From Bryobacterales bacterium (GTDB lineage: Bacteria > Acidobacteriota > Terriglobia > Bryobacterales > Bryobacteraceae): DNA of 62,478 nucleotides. Below, piece after piece: positions 61,310-62,478 of this stretch. How positions within the stretch are numbered: the stretch's first letter is position 1; each line of letters opens with the position of its first letter. The notes beneath the pieces were generated by a model, which did no database searches, had not been told where the DNA came from, and was given only the letters and a program-made list of their open reading frames with translations. The translations under genes were made by a program, and so were the position numbers. The stretch covers positions 1-62,478 of the forward strand of contig DAIDHC010000179.1 of assembly GCA_027452065.1 (NCBI GenBank). Direction: 5' to 3'.

Positions 61310-62478
61310 ATGAGCACCGCACCGGTGGTTCGCGCGCCGCGGGGACGCGGCATGAGCTGCAAGGGTTGGCATCAGGAAGCCGCGCTTCGGATGTTGATGA
61401 ACAACCTGGACCCGGAGGTCGCCGAACGGCCTCAGGACCTTGTGGTGTACGGCGGCACGGGGCGCGCGGCCCGGAGCTGGGAAGCCTTCCACGCCATCGT
61501 GGCCGCTCTGCGCGGGCTGGAGAACGACCAGACGCTGCTGGTGCAGTCCGGCAAGCCCGTCGGTATCTTCCGGACCCATGACATGGCTCCGCGAGTGCTC
61601 ATTGCGAATGCCAACCTCGTCGGCCAGTGGTCCAATTTCACCGAATTCCGGCGCCTGGAGCGGCTCGGGCTGACCATGTACGGGCAGATGACGGCGGGCT
61701 CGTGGATCTACATCGGCAGCCAGGGCATCGTGCAAGGCACGTTCGAAACGTTCGCGGCGGCGGCCAACCGTCACTTCGGAGGGTCGCTGAACGGCCGGCT
61801 CATCGTCTCGGGCGGCATGGGCGGCATGGGCGGGGCGCAGCCTCTGGCGGCGACGATGAACGACGCCTGCTTTCTGGGCATCGACGTGGACCCGGCGCGG
61901 ATCCGGAAGCGTCTCGAAACCGGCTACTGCGACCGCATGTCGTCCAGCCTGGACGAGGCGCTGGCGATGCTCGATGAGGCGCGCTCGGGCCGGGAAGCGA
62001 TTTCGGTGGGCCTGGTGGGCAACTGCGCCGACGTGCTGCCGGAGCTGGTCCGCCGCGGCGCCGTGCCCGACATGCTCACCGACCAGACCAGCGCCCATGA
62101 CGCCTTGCAGGGCTACGTGCCGAACGGCATGCCGCTCGAGGAGGCGCTGGCATTGCGCTGCTCGGACCCGGATGAGTACGTCAAGCGCTCGATGGAGGCG
62201 ATGGCCACCCACGTCCGCGCCATGCTGGCGCTGAAGCGCATGGGCGCGGTGACCTTCGATTACGGGAACAACCTGCGCACGCAGGCCAGGACGGCCGGCG
62301 TCGAAGACGCCTTCGAGATTCCCGGCTTCGTGCCCGAATACATCCGGCCGTTGTTCTGCGAGGGCAAGGGCCCGTTCCGCTGGGCGGCGCTGTCGGGCGA
62401 GCCGGAAGACATCCGCACCACGGACAAGCTGGCGCTGGAGCTTTTCCCGGAAAACGCGGTGCTCGAGCGCTGGATGCG
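61310..62478 (+). CDS. hutU: Urocanate hydratase, 3' truncated by window end
   Basis: The first 389 residues of a urocanase of about 550, open to the last base of the window. Urocanase adds water to urocanate in histidine breakdown, with NAD as electrophile. The NAD-binding segment is [19 protein letters not shown]. The N-terminal [70 protein letters not shown] and [17 protein letters not shown] blocks are diagnostic. The active-site Cys in the C-terminal third is outside the window. The ATG at 61310 starts 32 bases after msrQ; no other hut gene is visible. Confidence 0.95.
   Translation, partial: MSTAPVVRAPRGRGMSCKGWHQEAALRMLMNNLDPEVAERPQDLVVYGGTGRAARSWEAFHAIVAALRGLENDQTLLVQSGKPVGIFRTHDMAPRVLIANANLVGQWSNFTEFRRLERLGLTMYGQMTAGSWIYIGSQGIVQGTFETFAAAANRHFGGSLNGRLIVSGGMGGMGGAQPLAATMNDACFLGIDVDPARIRKRLETGYCDRMSSSLDEALAMLDEARSGREAISVGLVGNCADVLPELVRRGAVPDMLTDQTSAHDALQGYVPNGMPLEEALALRCSDPDEYVKRSMEAMATHVRAMLALKRMGAVTFDYGNNLRTQARTAGVEDAFEIPGFVPEYIRPLFCEGKGPFRWAALSGEPEDIRTTDKLALELFPENAVLERWM

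Overview
The window is GC-rich, gene-dense chromosomal DNA carrying about 64 protein-coding genes. I see no rRNA, tRNA, CRISPR array, prophage or insertion sequence. Several gene types point to an acidobacterium of the Bryobacter/Solibacter kind (inference): a secreted protein with the long Ig-like domain typical of that group (17622-19247), carboxypeptidase-regulatory-like secreted proteins, a DUF1844 protein, many twin-arginine secreted oxidoreductases, and haem c proteins fused to a peptidylglycine-monooxygenase-like copper fold. Many neighbouring genes overlap by 1-4 bases (ATGA, GTGA, TTGA), so translation is probably coupled within tight operons.

Layout. 1-2408: two M16 metalloprotease-family genes, the first cut by the window edge. 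2583-8690: a System I cytochrome c maturation operon in the order ccmF, ccmH, a ccmI-like zinc-ribbon gene, an unknown membrane-anchored gene, ccmA, ccmB, ccmC and a 51-codon ccmD. An M20 peptidase gene is coupled to its end. 10225-14946: three tandem paralogues that join one CXXCH haem site to a complete set of two-copper monooxygenase-like ligands, then a fourth, reduced lipoprotein paralogue. A heavy-metal-binding-domain protein follows on the other strand. 15976-19247: two large secreted proteins. 19275-22823 (minus): a DapA-like aldolase, then a hemD-atpZ-atpI-atpB-atpE operon with no F1 genes. 22890-32934: two GMC oxidoreductases with shared cysteine clusters, a gluconate-dehydrogenase subunit 3-like partner, a sugar-isomerase-like protein, an M28 hydrolase, two methyltransferases, a glycosyltransferase, rodZ and pgsA.

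32956-39586: hflX-hfq, a secreted Gfo/Idh/MocA oxidoreductase, the glycolytic pair eno-gpmI, and rpsU with a strong terminator. 39662-43868: a Gln-rich secreted protein, a lone sugar-type binding lipoprotein followed by a Tat-exported DUF362 protein, and an alpha/beta hydrolase. 43958-48925: an Ldh2-type dehydrogenase, then xseB-ispA-tlyA-nadK and a dicarboxylate symporter. 49011-52275 (minus): LacD-type aldolase, ribF, a PhnP-like metallohydrolase and DUF1844. 52383-57486: mazG, a GNAT acyltransferase coupled to an OSBS/NSAR-type enolase-superfamily gene, an MFS exporter, an SDR and a small unknown. 57483-62478: a PQQ dehydrogenase with an internal haem c domain, msrPQ, and the 5' part of hutU.

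The strongest common thread is periplasmic redox chemistry. A haem c assembly line sits directly upstream of an unusual cluster of haem c/copper proteins. Elsewhere in the window lie a haem c quinoprotein, GMC dehydrogenases with possible Fe-S clusters, and the periplasmic methionine sulfoxide repair pair. The tandem haem c/copper cluster is the best candidate for an undescribed system; its substrate is not evident from the sequence.
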